From an uncultured Eubacteriales bacterium (GTDB lineage Bacteria; Bacillota; Clostridia; Christensenellales; Aristaeellaceae), in assembly GCA_902760595.1 (NCBI GenBank), contig CACWHI010000021.1, forward strand, positions 1 through 49,938: DNA of 49,938 nt, given 5' to 3'. Positions 1 to 8,025 of this stretch are shown here, piece after piece (the stretch's first letter is position 1; each line of letters begins with the position of its first letter). The notes beneath the pieces were generated by a model. It saw nothing but the letters and a program-made list of their open reading frames with translations. It ran no database searches and had not been told where the DNA came from. A program made the translations under genes and the position numbers.

Positions 1-305
1 ATGCTTCGCCATCCGCCGAATGAATCGGCGGACTCCGGGATTCCGTGCCGGAACGGACCGGGCCTCGTCTCACTCTACTGTATGACTGAATAGTTACAAA
101 TAGGGTATAAATAAGAGCTCCGGTCACGTTTGGTAATACCGGAAATCGTCTCAGGAGTGCGGATACCGCGTACCGGTATGAATGGCAGCTGTGCCTTCAG
201 GAAGGCGATCCGGATAAGCATCGTACGGTTCTTGTCATTTTGCGGAAAGTGGCAAGACTCTTCTGCATGGCCCGGGAAGGCTGCGCTTCATATTCCAGCA
301 ATCCC
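1..305. other. Intergenic stretch, no supported gene
   Basis: No open frame here has both a plausible ribosome binding site and protein-like composition. A hairpin with 7-bp arms (CCGCCGA/TCGGCGG, positions 13-31) lies near the left edge, and an AT-rich patch with TATAAA near 106 could be a weak -10 element. The gene to the left of the window is not visible, so the role of this stretch is open. Confidence 0.4.
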
Positions 306-346
306 GCAAAAAATCCTCGATCAGGATTATTCCTGACCGAGGATTT
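306..346 (-). terminator. Rho-independent terminator of the acid-sugar operon
   Basis: A 16-bp stem with one mismatch (311-326 paired with 331-346, loop TTAT) is followed, read on the minus strand, by a run of T. It lies just downstream of the TRAP permease stop codon, as expected for the end of the minus-strand operon. Confidence 0.9.
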
Positions 347-360
347 GCTTCAGTGAAAAA

Positions 361-2382
361 TCAGGCAGCTGTTTTCCTGGTCTTTTCCATGATGAAGTCC
401 AGCATCAGCACGCCTACGCCGATCACGATACCGATGATGGAGGTAATCAGCTCCGGCGTCATCAGCAGGATGGCCGCCGCGAAGGTGATCGCGCGCTCCC
501 ACCAGCTCATGTTGCGCTTGAAGAAGCCGGCCACGGTGATCGCCAGGAAGAAGGTCGCCGCCAGCACCTGCGCGCCGCCCCAGCCGATCTCCAGCGGAGC
601 GCCCTGCAGCAGGATCGCGGGATTGTACACGAACACGAAGGGAACCAGGAAGCCGACCAGCGCAAACAGCATGCCGCGGATACCGGTCTTCATGGCGTCC
701 GCGTCGGCGATGCCGGCTGCGGTGTAGGAGGCCACGCACACAGGCGGCGTGATCTGCGCCATGATGCCGTAGTAGAACACGAACATGTTGGCCACCAGCG
801 GGCTGATGCCCAGCTTCTGCATGGTGGGCACGAACAGCGTAACGCCGACCAGGTAAGCGGCGACCGTCGGCAGGGCCATGCCCAGCAGCATGCAGCCGAT
901 CATGGCGATCAGCATCGCCAGGAACAGGCTGGTCATGCCCAGGTTGGCGATGACGCCGGACAGGTTGGTCGCCAGGGACGTCTGGGCGGTCATAACGTTG
1001 ATGATGATGCCGCAGGCTGCGGTCGGGATCGCGATCTCAGCGGCGGATTTCGCGCCGTCGATGCAGGATTTCCACAGCTGCTTGAGGCCGGCGAAGTCGG
1101 AGGCCTTGTTGCCCTCAATGATGTCATGCTTGAAGTTTCCGCCCTTGACCAGGCCGATGACCAGGCTGACCACGTTGCACAGCAGGCAGGCGAAGATGCC
1201 GAACATGCCGGAGCGCATCAGGGAGAAGCCGTTCAGGATGGAGATGATCAGGACCACGATGGGCAGCAGCAGGTAGAGGCGCGGCAGGATCTTGCGGTCC
1301 ACCTGGATCTTGACGTCCTCGGAGGTGGAAGAGCGGCTCGCGCGCTTTTTCGCCAGGCGGTCCACCAGTACGAACACGCCGAAGTAGTAGGCCAGGGCGG
1401 GGATGATGGCGTCCGCCGCGACCGTCAGGTAGTTGATGCCCAGCTGCTCCGCCATGATGAAGGCGCCGATACCCATGATAGGCGGCATGATCTGGCCGCC
1501 GGTGGAGGCCACAGCCTCGATGGCGCCCGCTTCTTCCGGCGCGTAGCCGATCTTCTTCATCATCGGGATGGTCATGACGCCGGTGGTGGCCACGTTCGCA
1601 ACCGCGGAGCCGGAGACCATGCCCATCAGGCCGGAAGAGATGACCGCCGCTTTCGCGGGGCCGCCGGAGGACTTGTTGGAGAACTTCATGCCCACGTCGA
1701 TCAGCAGCTGGCCGCCGCCGCACTCAGAGAAGAACGCGCCGAACAGGATGAAGTAGAAGAGGCTGGTGCAGGAAGTCTGCAGCGGGGTGCCGTATACGCC
1801 TTGCTCGGCCATGACCATGCCCTCGGTGAATTTCTCCAGCATCTTGGGGAAGGTCTTGTTCTTCGCGGTGGCTACCGTGCGGAACACGCCCTGCGGCAGG
1901 AACGGGGATACCCAGGAATACGCGATGAACGCGATGATGAAGAAGAACAGGATGTAGCCCAGAGTGCGACGCACAGCCTCCAGCAACAGGAGCACGATGC
2001 ACACCAGCGCGATGTAATCCATCGTGATGGGGTTATGCACCGCCATGTCGTAGCTGGCCAGACGGTCAATATTCTTGATCGTGTAGAACAGGATGTAGGC
2101 GATCCCGGCGAAGGCCAGGATATCGAACCAGTGGGTCCAGGCATACTTGTTCTTTTCAGCGTCAGTCGCCTGGCGTTTTTCCGCCTCGCACTTTTTGCGG
2201 AGCTTCTTCTGGTAGTTCTTGTCGGTCGGGTTATACAGGAATACCAGCGCCAGCGCGAAGCACATGTGGATCGGCGTCTGGAGCATCAGCGTGAACTGCT
2301 TGACCAGCGCCAGATACATCTGGAACAGGATAAAAATGACAGTTACGCCAAGGACGCAGGTCCTGCGGACTTGTTTGCTCAT
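361..2382 (-). CDS. TRAP transporter permease, fused 4TM/12TM type
   Basis: This 673-residue, strongly hydrophobic protein fuses the small (DctQ-like) and large (DctM-like) membrane subunits of a tripartite ATP-independent periplasmic (TRAP) transporter. That arrangement is typical of the TAXI subfamily. The conserved large-subunit stretch around GLMGMVSGSAVANVATTG and the following GGQIMPPIMG are intact. It should drive ion-coupled uptake of a small carboxylate across the cytoplasmic membrane, fed by the TAXI binding protein encoded just upstream. The start has a GGGAG site about 8 nt before ATG. The substrate is inferred from neighbouring DUF1537 kinase and PdxA2 genes to be a four-carbon sugar acid. 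It is the last gene of its operon. Confidence 0.93.
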   Translation of the reverse strand: MSKQVRRTCVLGVTVIFILFQMYLALVKQFTLMLQTPIHMCFALALVFLYNPTDKNYQKKLRKKCEAEKRQATDAEKNKYAWTHWFDILAFAGIAYILFYTIKNIDRLASYDMAVHNPITMDYIALVCIVLLLLEAVRRTLGYILFFFIIAFIAYSWVSPFLPQGVFRTVATAKNKTFPKMLEKFTEGMVMAEQGVYGTPLQTSCTSLFYFILFGAFFSECGGGQLLIDVGMKFSNKSSGGPAKAAVISSGLMGMVSGSAVANVATTGVMTIPMMKKIGYAPEEAGAIEAVASTGGQIMPPIMGIGAFIMAEQLGINYLTVAADAIIPALAYYFGVFVLVDRLAKKRASRSSTSEDVKIQVDRKILPRLYLLLPIVVLIISILNGFSLMRSGMFGIFACLLCNVVSLVIGLVKGGNFKHDIIEGNKASDFAGLKQLWKSCIDGAKSAAEIAIPTAACGIIINVMTAQTSLATNLSGVIANLGMTSLFLAMLIAMIGCMLLGMALPTVAAYLVGVTLFVPTMQKLGISPLVANMFVFYYGIMAQITPPVCVASYTAAGIADADAMKTGIRGMLFALVGFLVPFVFVYNPAILLQGAPLEIGWGGAQVLAATFFLAITVAGFFKRNMSWWERAITFAAAILLMTPELITSIIGIVIGVGVLMLDFIMEKTRKTAA

Positions 2383-2426
2383 CCTTCGGACTCCCTTCTC
2401 TTAAATGTGATAAGATTATGAATCAG

Positions 2427-2544
2427 CTCCGGAGTTACCGGAGATCATTCCGGGTTGCGTATCGCTCTCATCAAAGCGGTCAGGGGCACAGGCCTGTACT
2501 GTGCCCCGACCTTTGTCAATGCAATGATCTGATGCCGCTTTGAT
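2427..2544 (-). promoter_or_regulatory. Structured intercistronic region between TAXI binding protein and permease genes
   Basis: The 169-nt gap between the two transporter genes holds three inverted repeats. They are CTCCGG/CCGGAG (2427-2443), a 9-bp GGGGCACAG/CTGTGCCCC stem (2483-2507), and an outer 10-bp pair ATCAAAGCGG/CCGCTTTGAT (2470-2479 with 2535-2544) enclosing the second. No T-run follows, so it looks like an mRNA stabiliser or partial attenuator that would keep binding protein above permease. That role is inference; the pairing is seen directly. Confidence 0.6.
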
Positions 2545-2551
2545 CGCGCGA

Positions 2552-3538
2552 TCAGTTGTGGGCGTAGCCCATTTCCTCGTAGTACTTCGCGGCGCCGGGA
2601 TGGAGCTCGCAGCCGGTCAGGGCCTTGGAGCCAGCCACAGCGGGATCGAAGTTCGCCAGAACGGCGGAGGTGTTCACCAGGATCTCGCGGTTCTCGCAGA
2701 GCGCCTTGATGATGTTGTAGGCGACCTGCTCATCCATGTCCGCGGACACGATGATGCACTGCTGGGAGCCGACGGTCTTGATCTCTTCGTTCTGGCCGTT
2801 CCAGGTGCCGGCGGGAACAGTGACGTAGTCGAAGCCCTGCTCGCACAGCTTGGCCAGGGTCTCGTCGCTCAGCTGCACGTCATACATCGCGTGGTTCAGG
2901 CACAGCTCGGTGGTGTTGGCCTGGCCGGCGCCGATGTGGTCGATGGTCAGGTCATACAGGTCGTCAGACAGGCCGTCCTTGATGGCGCCGCCGGAGGTCT
3001 TTTCCACGGTCAGCCAGGCGGGAGGATTGTTGATGTCAACACCGAACACGCCGAAAACACGCTCCGCGGCCAGCTCGCCGAAGGAGCCGTTCTTCTTGAT
3101 GATCAGGCGGACGGGCTGCTGCTTTTCAACCAGCTCTTCGATGGTCTTGATGCCGGTCTTGTCAACGAAGCTCTGAGTGAACATCACGTTGACGAAGTCC
3201 TTGCCAAGGCCGCCGGCGATGCAGCGGACATCCGGGCAGACCGGGACGCCAGCGGACTCAATGCCGGTGGTGGAAGCCCACAGCGCAGGCGCGGAGTTGG
3301 ACACGGTGATGTCGCACTCGCCTTCCTGGATCAGAACAGGAGAGGAAACGTTGCCGGAAGAGTTGGAAACCAGAGACACGGAATAGCCGTCAACGGTCTG
3401 GATGCACTGCATAATAGCGGTGGCATAGGTGTAGCCGGCGGTGCCGGTTTCCTGGGTACCGATCAGAAACTCTTCTGCGAAAGCAGAACCAACCAGCATC
3501 ATGCTGAGAACGAGGGTGAGAGCGATCAGCTTTTTCAT
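2552..3538 (-). CDS. TAXI family TRAP transporter solute-binding protein
   Basis: This 328-residue exported protein has a signal peptide ending at about residue 21 (GSAFA, then EEF). The mature N-terminus IGTQETGTAGYTYATAIMQ is typical of the TAXI family, which binds carboxylates for TRAP permeases. The signal peptide has no lipobox cysteine, so the protein would be released by signal peptidase I rather than lipid anchored. That is unusual for a monoderm binding protein. An AGGAGG site precedes ATG. It lies between the PdxA2 gene and the permease, in the same transcription unit. Confidence 0.92.
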   Translation of the reverse strand: MKKLIALTLVLSMMLVGSAFAEEFLIGTQETGTAGYTYATAIMQCIQTVDGYSVSLVSNSSGNVSSPVLIQEGECDITVSNSAPALWASTTGIESAGVPVCPDVRCIAGGLGKDFVNVMFTQSFVDKTGIKTIEELVEKQQPVRLIIKKNGSFGELAAERVFGVFGVDINNPPAWLTVEKTSGGAIKDGLSDDLYDLTIDHIGAGQANTTELCLNHAMYDVQLSDETLAKLCEQGFDYVTVPAGTWNGQNEEIKTVGSQQCIIVSADMDEQVAYNIIKALCENREILVNTSAVLANFDPAVAGSKALTGCELHPGAAKYYEEMGYAHN

Positions 3539-3579
3539 TGTGATTTCCTCCTATTATTTTAGCATCGGGAATCAACGGA

Positions 3580-4629
3580 TCATGCCTTTTTCGCCATGCG
3601 GCTTCTGGACAGGCGAACGCCATAGTCTATCGCATTCATCAGGCTCAGTTCGTTGGCCATGCCGGTGCCGGCCTGGTCGAACGCGGTGCCGTGATCCACG
3701 GACACGCGCACGATGGGCAGGCCCAGCGTCAGGTTGATGCCCTCAACGGCATCCCACTTGCCCTCTTTCTGGTTGTAGACAAAGCCTACCACCTTCAGCG
3801 GGATATGGCCCTGATCGTGATACATGCAGACGACGATGTCGTACCAGCCGCCGCGCAGCTTGGAAAAGATCGAATCCGGCGGGAAGGGACCGCTTGCGTC
3901 GATTCCTTCCGCCCGGGCCGCTTCGATGGCCGGGGCAATCTCCATGATCTCCTCGTCACCGAACAGTCCGCCCTCCCCGCAGTGGGGGTTCAGGCCGGCC
4001 ACGGCGACCCGGGGGTGCTCGATTCCTAAGTCTTTGCATGCCTCGTGGGACATGCGAATGACATCCAGAACACGGTCCTTCTTGACACGATCACAGGCCT
4101 CGCGCAGAGAGACGTGTGTGGAAACGTGGGTAACGCGCATATTCTGATGCGCCAGCATCATACAGTATTTCTTGGTGCCGGTGTAATGCGCATATATTTC
4201 GGTATGGCCGGAGAAATGATGCCCGGCCAGGTTCATGGCTTCCTTGTTCAGGGCGTTGGTGACGGTACCGTCCGCCTCCCCCGCCATGGCCATCTCAATG
4301 GCCTTTTTGACGTACTGGAAGGCCGCGTTGCCCGCCTCGACGGAGACCTCGCCGATCTTCAGCGTGTCCGCGTCCACCATCTTCATGTCGTACACGTCGA
4401 TGGTGCCGGGGGTGAACAGCGCGTCCTTCACATCGGTGACCGCGTGGATCTCGATATCCTCGCGGCCCACCATTTTCCGGGCGCGGCGCATGATCTCGGC
4501 GTCGCCGATCACCAGCGGCTTGCACTCGTCATACAGGTGCGTATGGCCGCCCAGCGCCTTGATGGTGATCTCGGGGCCGATGGACGCGGGGTCGCCCATG
4601 GTGATGGCAATTACCGGTTTCAGGCTCAT
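3580..4629 (-). CDS. pdxA2: PdxA family 4-phosphate acid-sugar dehydrogenase (PdxA2-like)
   Basis: This 349-residue protein of the 4-hydroxythreonine-4-phosphate dehydrogenase family starts MSLKPVIAITMGDPASIGPE. By position, the metal-binding histidines of the family are His172 (STHVS), His216 (LNPHCGEGG) and His271 (MYHDQGH). GHTE at 141-144 and NKEA at 128-131 are also kept. PdxA2 enzymes paired with DUF1537 kinases are known to oxidise and decarboxylate 4-phospho-D-threonate or -erythronate to DHAP. The DUF1537 kinase in the same operon makes that role more likely than vitamin B6 synthesis. The chosen start follows AAGGAGG by 9 nt; an in-frame ATG eight codons upstream has no such site. 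Confidence 0.85.
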   Translation of the reverse strand: MSLKPVIAITMGDPASIGPEITIKALGGHTHLYDECKPLVIGDAEIMRRARKMVGREDIEIHAVTDVKDALFTPGTIDVYDMKMVDADTLKIGEVSVEAGNAAFQYVKKAIEMAMAGEADGTVTNALNKEAMNLAGHHFSGHTEIYAHYTGTKKYCMMLAHQNMRVTHVSTHVSLREACDRVKKDRVLDVIRMSHEACKDLGIEHPRVAVAGLNPHCGEGGLFGDEEIMEIAPAIEAARAEGIDASGPFPPDSIFSKLRGGWYDIVVCMYHDQGHIPLKVVGFVYNQKEGKWDAVEGINLTLGLPIVRVSVDHGTAFDQAGTGMANELSLMNAIDYGVRLSRSRMAKKA

Positions 4630-4646
4630 ATCCTCATACCTCCTTA

Positions 4647-5555
4647 TCAGCACAGCCCCAGGGCGGCATTGTCGTCCAGGATCTTCTTAAGCACCGCCAG
4701 GCCCTCGTCCGGCACATAGTTGAACGGCGCGCGGCAGCGGCCCACCGGGTAGCCGAGCATTTCCACGGCGCGCTTGATGATGGTGTTCGGGTTGCCGTAC
4801 TTGAAGGCCGCGATCAGCCCGGAGATGGCGTCCTGCGCCTGCTGCGCGCCTTCCAGATCGCCGGCGACGAACTTGTCGTAGATGGAGGCCAGCGTCTTGG
4901 GCCAGATGTTGGCGCGGCCGGCGATGCCGCCCTTGCCGCCCTCCTTCAGGCAGGTCAGGATCGCGCCGTCGTTGCCGGCCAGAATGGCCACATCCTTATC
5001 CAGCTCGTTCGTCAGGCGGATGTAAGCCTTCAGGTTTTCGATGTCGCCGCTGGAGTCCTTGGCGCCGACGATCACGTCCACGTCGCGGATCAGGTCGCGC
5101 ACCGTCTCAGGCAGCAGCTTATTGCCGGTGCGGGGCGGGATGTTGTACAGGATGATAGGGATGTTCACATGCTTGGCGACTTCCACGTAGTGGTCGTACA
5201 GCTCCTTCTGAGAGGCCGCGGCGAAGCTGGGGGTGATGATGGACAGCACGTCCGCGCCCATCTTTTCCGCCTGCACGCTCTGGCGGATGGTGTCCCGGGT
5301 GGAGATGCAGCCCGTGCCGGCATATACCGGTACACGGCCCTTCACCTGGTCGATCATGACCTCCAGGACCTCGTACTTCTCGTTCTCGCTCAGGATGTAG
5401 CCCTCGCCGTTGGTGCCGAAGGCGAACAGGCCGTGTACGCCGCCGGCCAGCAGGCGCTCGATCTGGTTGCGCAGCTCCGGCAGGTTCAGGCTCTCGTCCT
5501 CGTTCATGGGGGTGAGGATCGGCGGGATAATACCTTTGATGTCCACGTGCTTCAT
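4647..5555 (-). CDS. Dihydrodipicolinate synthase family aldolase/lyase
   Basis: This 302-residue (beta/alpha)8-barrel protein of the DapA/NanA superfamily has the GTNGE motif at 47-51, the catalytic tyrosine in YNIPPRTG (Tyr137) and the Schiff-base lysine in GAKDSSGD (Lys166). It should reversibly cleave or condense a pyruvate-type 2-oxo acid. Its position between an iron alcohol dehydrogenase and PdxA2 in a transporter operon argues for a catabolic 2-keto acid aldolase or dehydratase rather than lysine biosynthesis. The exact substrate cannot be told from sequence. A GGAGG site lies 6-8 nt before ATG, and the gap to the PdxA2 gene is 17 nt. Confidence 0.88.
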   Translation of the reverse strand: MKHVDIKGIIPPILTPMNEDESLNLPELRNQIERLLAGGVHGLFAFGTNGEGYILSENEKYEVLEVMIDQVKGRVPVYAGTGCISTRDTIRQSVQAEKMGADVLSIITPSFAAASQKELYDHYVEVAKHVNIPIILYNIPPRTGNKLLPETVRDLIRDVDVIVGAKDSSGDIENLKAYIRLTNELDKDVAILAGNDGAILTCLKEGGKGGIAGRANIWPKTLASIYDKFVAGDLEGAQQAQDAISGLIAAFKYGNPNTIIKRAVEMLGYPVGRCRAPFNYVPDEGLAVLKKILDDNAALGLC

Positions 5556-5567
5556 AGCTTGCCTCCC

Positions 5568-6728
5568 TTACATGACCTGTTTATAGATGTTCCGGGCGTC
5601 GTCTGGGGTGATCTCGCGCATATTGTTGACCAGCAGGCGGGTGACCTGCATGCCGGCCTGTACCAGGCCCTCCAGGTCCTCTTCGGGCACGCCGAATTCC
5701 TTCAGACTGGTGGGGATCTCCAGGTGCTTCACGATCTCGCCCAGCTTGCTGATGATCCAGGCGCTCTTTTCCTCGACGGTCTTACAGGCGCTGCCGTCAT
5801 GGGCGCAGCGGTCGTAGCACTGGGCAAAGCGCTCACGGCAGACCGGCTCGTTGAACTTCATGACCGGCACCAGCAGGATGGCGTTGGACACGCCGTGGGC
5901 GATGTGGTATTTGCCGCCCAGGGGGTAGGAAAGGGCGTGCACGCCGGTGGTGCCGCTGGCGGTGATGGCCAGGCCGCCATAGAAGGCCGCGATCTGCATG
6001 GCGTTCTTGGCGTCCATGGCTTCTGGATCGTCGCAGGCGGGAATGATGTTGTTGATGATCAGGTCCAGGCCGTGCAGGGCGAAGGTATCGCTCAGCGGGT
6101 TGGCCTTGTTGCTGGTGTAGCACTCAATGCAGTGGGCCAGCGCGTCCACGCCGGTCGCCGCAGCGATCTTGCGGGGCAGGTTCTTGATCATGCGGGCGTC
6201 CAGGATCACGTAGTCCGCGATCATGTTCTCGTTCACGATGCCCACCTTCAGCTGCTTTTCGGGCACGGCCACGATGGCGTTCGGGGTGACCTCGGCACCG
6301 GTGCCGGCGGTGGTGGGGATCAGCACGATGGGCACGCACTTCTTCGCGCGGCCGGGGGTGTCCAGCAGTTCCTTCACGCCGTATTCGTCGGTGACGAGGA
6401 TGCTGGCCAGCTTCGCCGCGTCCATGACGCTGCCGCCGCCGCAGGCCACGATCAGGTCCGCGCCCTGGGCCTTGAAATCGTCGATCAGCTTCTGGACCGC
6501 CATGTAATCCGGTTCAGGCTTCAGGTCATCCAGCACGTAGTATTCCACGCCGCTGGCCTTGACCGCCGCCTCCGGCAGGGCGAACAGGCCGGTCTTTTCG
6601 ATGCCGGGGTCTGTGAACATCGCGACCTTTTTGGCGCCGGCCGCCTTGATGATCGCGGTGATGTTGTCCATGGCGTTGACGCCGCCGTACACGGCATGGG
6701 GCATTTTCAGGTTGTAAGATGCCAGCAT
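5568..6728 (-). CDS. Iron-containing alcohol dehydrogenase
   Basis: This 386-residue group III (Fe-dependent) alcohol dehydrogenase has the NAD-binding motif GGGSVMDAAK at 97-106. By analogy with FucO, the metal ligands are Asp195 and His199 (GVDALAH), His264 (GVHALSYPLGG) and His278 (IAHG). It would interconvert an alcohol and an aldehyde or ketone using NAD(H) in the cytoplasm. In this operon it may oxidise the imported hydroxy compound or reduce an aldehyde released by the DapA-family lyase; both are inference. A good GGAGG site precedes ATG. The length is normal for the family. Confidence 0.92.
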   Translation of the reverse strand: MLASYNLKMPHAVYGGVNAMDNITAIIKAAGAKKVAMFTDPGIEKTGLFALPEAAVKASGVEYYVLDDLKPEPDYMAVQKLIDDFKAQGADLIVACGGGSVMDAAKLASILVTDEYGVKELLDTPGRAKKCVPIVLIPTTAGTGAEVTPNAIVAVPEKQLKVGIVNENMIADYVILDARMIKNLPRKIAAATGVDALAHCIECYTSNKANPLSDTFALHGLDLIINNIIPACDDPEAMDAKNAMQIAAFYGGLAITASGTTGVHALSYPLGGKYHIAHGVSNAILLVPVMKFNEPVCRERFAQCYDRCAHDGSACKTVEEKSAWIISKLGEIVKHLEIPTSLKEFGVPEEDLEGLVQAGMQVTRLLVNNMREITPDDARNIYKQVM

Positions 6729-6764
6729 CTGATTCTACCTCCGTTTATCCTGATGACTTTCGAT

Positions 6765-6792
6765 AGTGTGGAGTGTTGAGAGTGGAGAGTGG
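6765..6792. repeat. Four tandem heptamers
   Basis: The 120-nt gap between the alcohol dehydrogenase and sialidase-like genes contains AGTGTGG, AGTGTTG, AGAGTGG, AGAGTGG in perfect 7-nt register, then an imperfect palindrome TTCAGATCTTCTGAA about 7 nt later. Heptameric repeats of this type occur in intergenic DNA of several bacteria. No function is evident here. Confidence 0.7.
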
Positions 6793-6848
6793 AGCTTTCA
6801 GATCTTCTGAAGAACATCCATCTGCACTTTTCACGCTCCTGTCCTGCA

Positions 6849-8015
6849 TTACCTCGTCTGCGCGGCGGTCGGGTTATAGAGGCCAACCTTCTCGCGCTTC
6901 CTGCCGATCACGTCTTCCTCGCTGAAGCGGACGTATTTGACGCCCTTGCGCGTATAGGCCGCGTAGGCCAGATGCAGCATGCCGTCCCTGCTCTGCATCA
7001 GGTAGGGGTACTCGTACTGGCGGTTGTTGGTCTTGTTTTCCTCGCCCACGTAGCCCTCGCCGCGCTCCATCCAGCGGATCAGCGGGAAGGTCAGGCCGCC
7101 GTCCTCGCTCAGGGCCACGGCCACCGGGCAGCGCAGTCCGGGCCAGGCAGCCTTGCCGGGCTGCGGGTCGGGCGTGCAGGTGGGGTTGTAGGCGATGGCC
7201 ACGCGCCCGCTCTGCAGCTTCAGTGCGCTGATGGAGGAGTTGTTGTTGGGCAGCGGCGTCGGCGCCGGAACGGACCAGCTGTCGCCCCAGTCAAAGGACT
7301 CGCTGCGGTAAATATGATCCGCCTCGCGGGAACGCATGAACGCGGCCAGATGGCCGTTTTCCAGCTCCACCACATTGGCGTGCACACGGCCGCGGCTGCC
7401 AGGCATGTCCACCTGCCGCCAGGTCTTGCCCTCGTCATCCGAAATCTGCAGCGCGGTGGGATCGCCGGACAGGCCGTCCGGGCTGTCGGTGCACAGCCAG
7501 TTGGCAAAGATCCAGCGCCCGTTGGAGAGCACCTGGATCGGCTGGCGGCAGAAGCTGCCCTCACGGGCGAACAGCGTCTCATAGGGGCCCCAGGTGCGCC
7601 CGCCGTCCACGCTCTTCTGCACGCGGATCTGGGAGGTGAACTGCATATTATCCTTGCCGGCCTGTCGGTCCTTCTGGGCGGTGTAGATGGCCCAGACAGC
7701 GCCGTCGTTGCCCGCGAACAGCGACGGGTTCTGCTCGCTGCGCTCCGGATCCCCGGAGATATTCACGGGCTCGGACCAGCGGTCGCCGTCCTTTTCCAGG
7801 CGGGAGCAGATGATGCGGATGTCCGCGCTGCCCTCGTAGGTGCCCGCGAACCAGCAGCATAGCAGCGCGCCGTCCGGCAGCTCCAGCATCGCCGGCGCAT
7901 GGGCGGTCGGATAACCGCCCGAAGGCAGGAAGGCTTCGAGAGTGCCCATATCCATGTTCCGGTACAGGCGTCCGTCGGGCGTCAGCCCGGGCAGCTGGGG
8001 ATACTGCATGTCCAT
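6849..8015 (-). CDS. Sialidase-like BNR/Asp-box beta-propeller protein
   Basis: This 388-residue protein resembles the predicted neuraminidase family. It has Asp-boxes SVDGGRTW (135-142), SDDEGKTW (192-199) and SEDGGLTF (near 300), and conserved N-terminal blocks such as PSGGYPTAHAPAM and WFAGTYEGSADIRI. There is no signal peptide, so it should act in the cytoplasm, which argues against classic extracellular sialic acid release. It sits between the acid-sugar kinase and the alcohol dehydrogenase. It may hydrolyse or rearrange a small imported conjugate, but the activity is unproven. Two nearby ATGs are possible starts; the second (8009) has better spacing to AGGAGG. Confidence 0.8.
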   Translation of the reverse strand: MDMQYPQLPGLTPDGRLYRNMDMGTLEAFLPSGGYPTAHAPAMLELPDGALLCCWFAGTYEGSADIRIICSRLEKDGDRWSEPVNISGDPERSEQNPSLFAGNDGAVWAIYTAQKDRQAGKDNMQFTSQIRVQKSVDGGRTWGPYETLFAREGSFCRQPIQVLSNGRWIFANWLCTDSPDGLSGDPTALQISDDEGKTWRQVDMPGSRGRVHANVVELENGHLAAFMRSREADHIYRSESFDWGDSWSVPAPTPLPNNNSSISALKLQSGRVAIAYNPTCTPDPQPGKAAWPGLRCPVAVALSEDGGLTFPLIRWMERGEGYVGEENKTNNRQYEYPYLMQSRDGMLHLAYAAYTRKGVKYVRFSEEDVIGRKREKVGLYNPTAAQTR

Positions 8016-8025
8016 TTTCCTCCTC

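Noticed and set aside
130..336. 68-codon plus-strand frame left of the first operon
   Set aside because: It starts with TTG without a ribosome binding site, runs into the terminator stem, and resembles no protein.
1126..2421. Long plus-strand open frame opposite the TRAP permease gene
   Set aside because: It is antisense to a clear membrane protein gene, its translation is His/Asp/Gln-rich as expected from GC-rich antisense DNA, and no ribosome binding site is present.
3580..4629. Vitamin B6 biosynthetic PdxA
   Set aside because: The operon with a DUF1537 kinase and TRAP transporter and the lack of any other pdx gene favour the catabolic PdxA2 role.
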